5,395 nucleotides of DNA, taken from assembly GCA_002694345.1 (NCBI GenBank), contig NZLV01000231.1:1-5395 (forward strand), in the 5' to 3' direction. The DNA comes from Maricaulis sp. (GTDB lineage Bacteria; Pseudomonadota; Alphaproteobacteria; Caulobacterales; Maricaulaceae). This document shows, one piece after another, positions 5,191-5,395 of this stretch. Position 1 is the stretch's first letter. Each line of letters opens with the position of its first letter. The notes under the pieces are model-generated. The model saw nothing but the letters and a program-made list of their open reading frames with translations, did no database searches and was not told the origin of the DNA. Both the position numbers and the translations under genes were made by a program.

Positions 5191-5395
5191 ATGAGATCCA
5201 TCCATCTGGCCTGCGCGAGTGCGCTGACGCTGAGCCTGGCGGCCTGTTCCGCTCCGGACTCACCAGTCCGGCAGGCCGGAACCGATGAGGCCGGGTTCAG
5301 CCCGGCCGATGCCACCACGATCGCAGCCCAGGCCGAGGCGGGCCGGCAGATCGACACGGACCGCCAGCGCCTCGATCTCGAACTGGCCGAGCGCG
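5191..5395 (+). CDS. Putative lipoprotein of unknown function, partial (3' end outside window)
   Basis: An open frame starts at the ATG at 5191 and runs off the right edge after 68 complete codons. It begins with a Sec-type lipoprotein signal: Met-Arg, a hydrophobic stretch, then a lipobox LAAC at 16-19 with Cys19 as the predicted lipidated residue. The next residues (SAPDSPVRQAG) look like a flexible linker. Residues from about 37 onward are Ala-rich and charged (TIAAQAEAGRQIDTDRQRL), perhaps helical. GGAG at 5181-5184 lies six bases upstream. An in-frame ATG at 5161 would add ten charged and Cys residues before the signal and has no ribosome-binding site, so 5191 is preferred. I do not recognise the family from this fragment. 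The gene lies 93 bases after pepN in the same direction and could be read with it. Confidence 0.75.
   Translation, partial: MRSIHLACASALTLSLAACSAPDSPVRQAGTDEAGFSPADATTIAAQAEAGRQIDTDRQRLDLELAER

Noticed and set aside
3934..5205. Long minus-strand frame (423 codons) opposite the 3' half of pepN
   Set aside because: Same reason: an antisense shadow of pepN, with no recognisable domain.

Overview
The window looks like an ordinary housekeeping stretch of a GC-rich alphaproteobacterial chromosome. The best guess is a Caulobacterales/Maricaulales-type marine bacterium, judged from the long acidic N-terminal extension on S9, the GC-rich codon use, Caulobacter-like promoter hexamers and the palindromic intergenic repeats. 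No rRNA, tRNA, CRISPR array, transposase or phage gene was seen.

Layout from left to right. (1) The left edge to 647 is the 5' part of a minus-strand gene for an exported PhoX/DUF839-type phosphatase with a Tat signal and a lipobox; its 3' end lies outside the window. (2) 648-858 is a divergent intergenic region with candidate promoters, a perfect 9-bp inverted repeat and small leader hairpins. (3) 859-1822 is the rplM-rpsI operon (ribosomal proteins L13 and S9, one base apart), closed by a strong intrinsic terminator at 1849-1880. (4) 1881-2502 is about 620 bases without a convincing gene. It holds a composite palindromic repeat (1914-2063), a second inverted repeat (2131-2176), and a hairpin-dense segment (2186-2421) that includes a possible three-way junction and GNRA-capped stems. 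(5) 2503-5097 is a complete pepN (M1 aminopeptidase N). (6) 5098-5190 is a short gap with hairpins. (7) 5191 to the right edge is the beginning of a lipoprotein gene of unknown function.

The genes do not form one pathway. L13 and S9 belong to the large and small ribosomal subunits and are co-expressed. PepN trims peptides in the cytoplasm. The two partial genes encode cell-envelope lipoproteins. The most unusual part is the intergenic stretch between rpsI and pepN, which could be only a cluster of dispersed repeats or could include a structured RNA; the sequence alone does not decide this.
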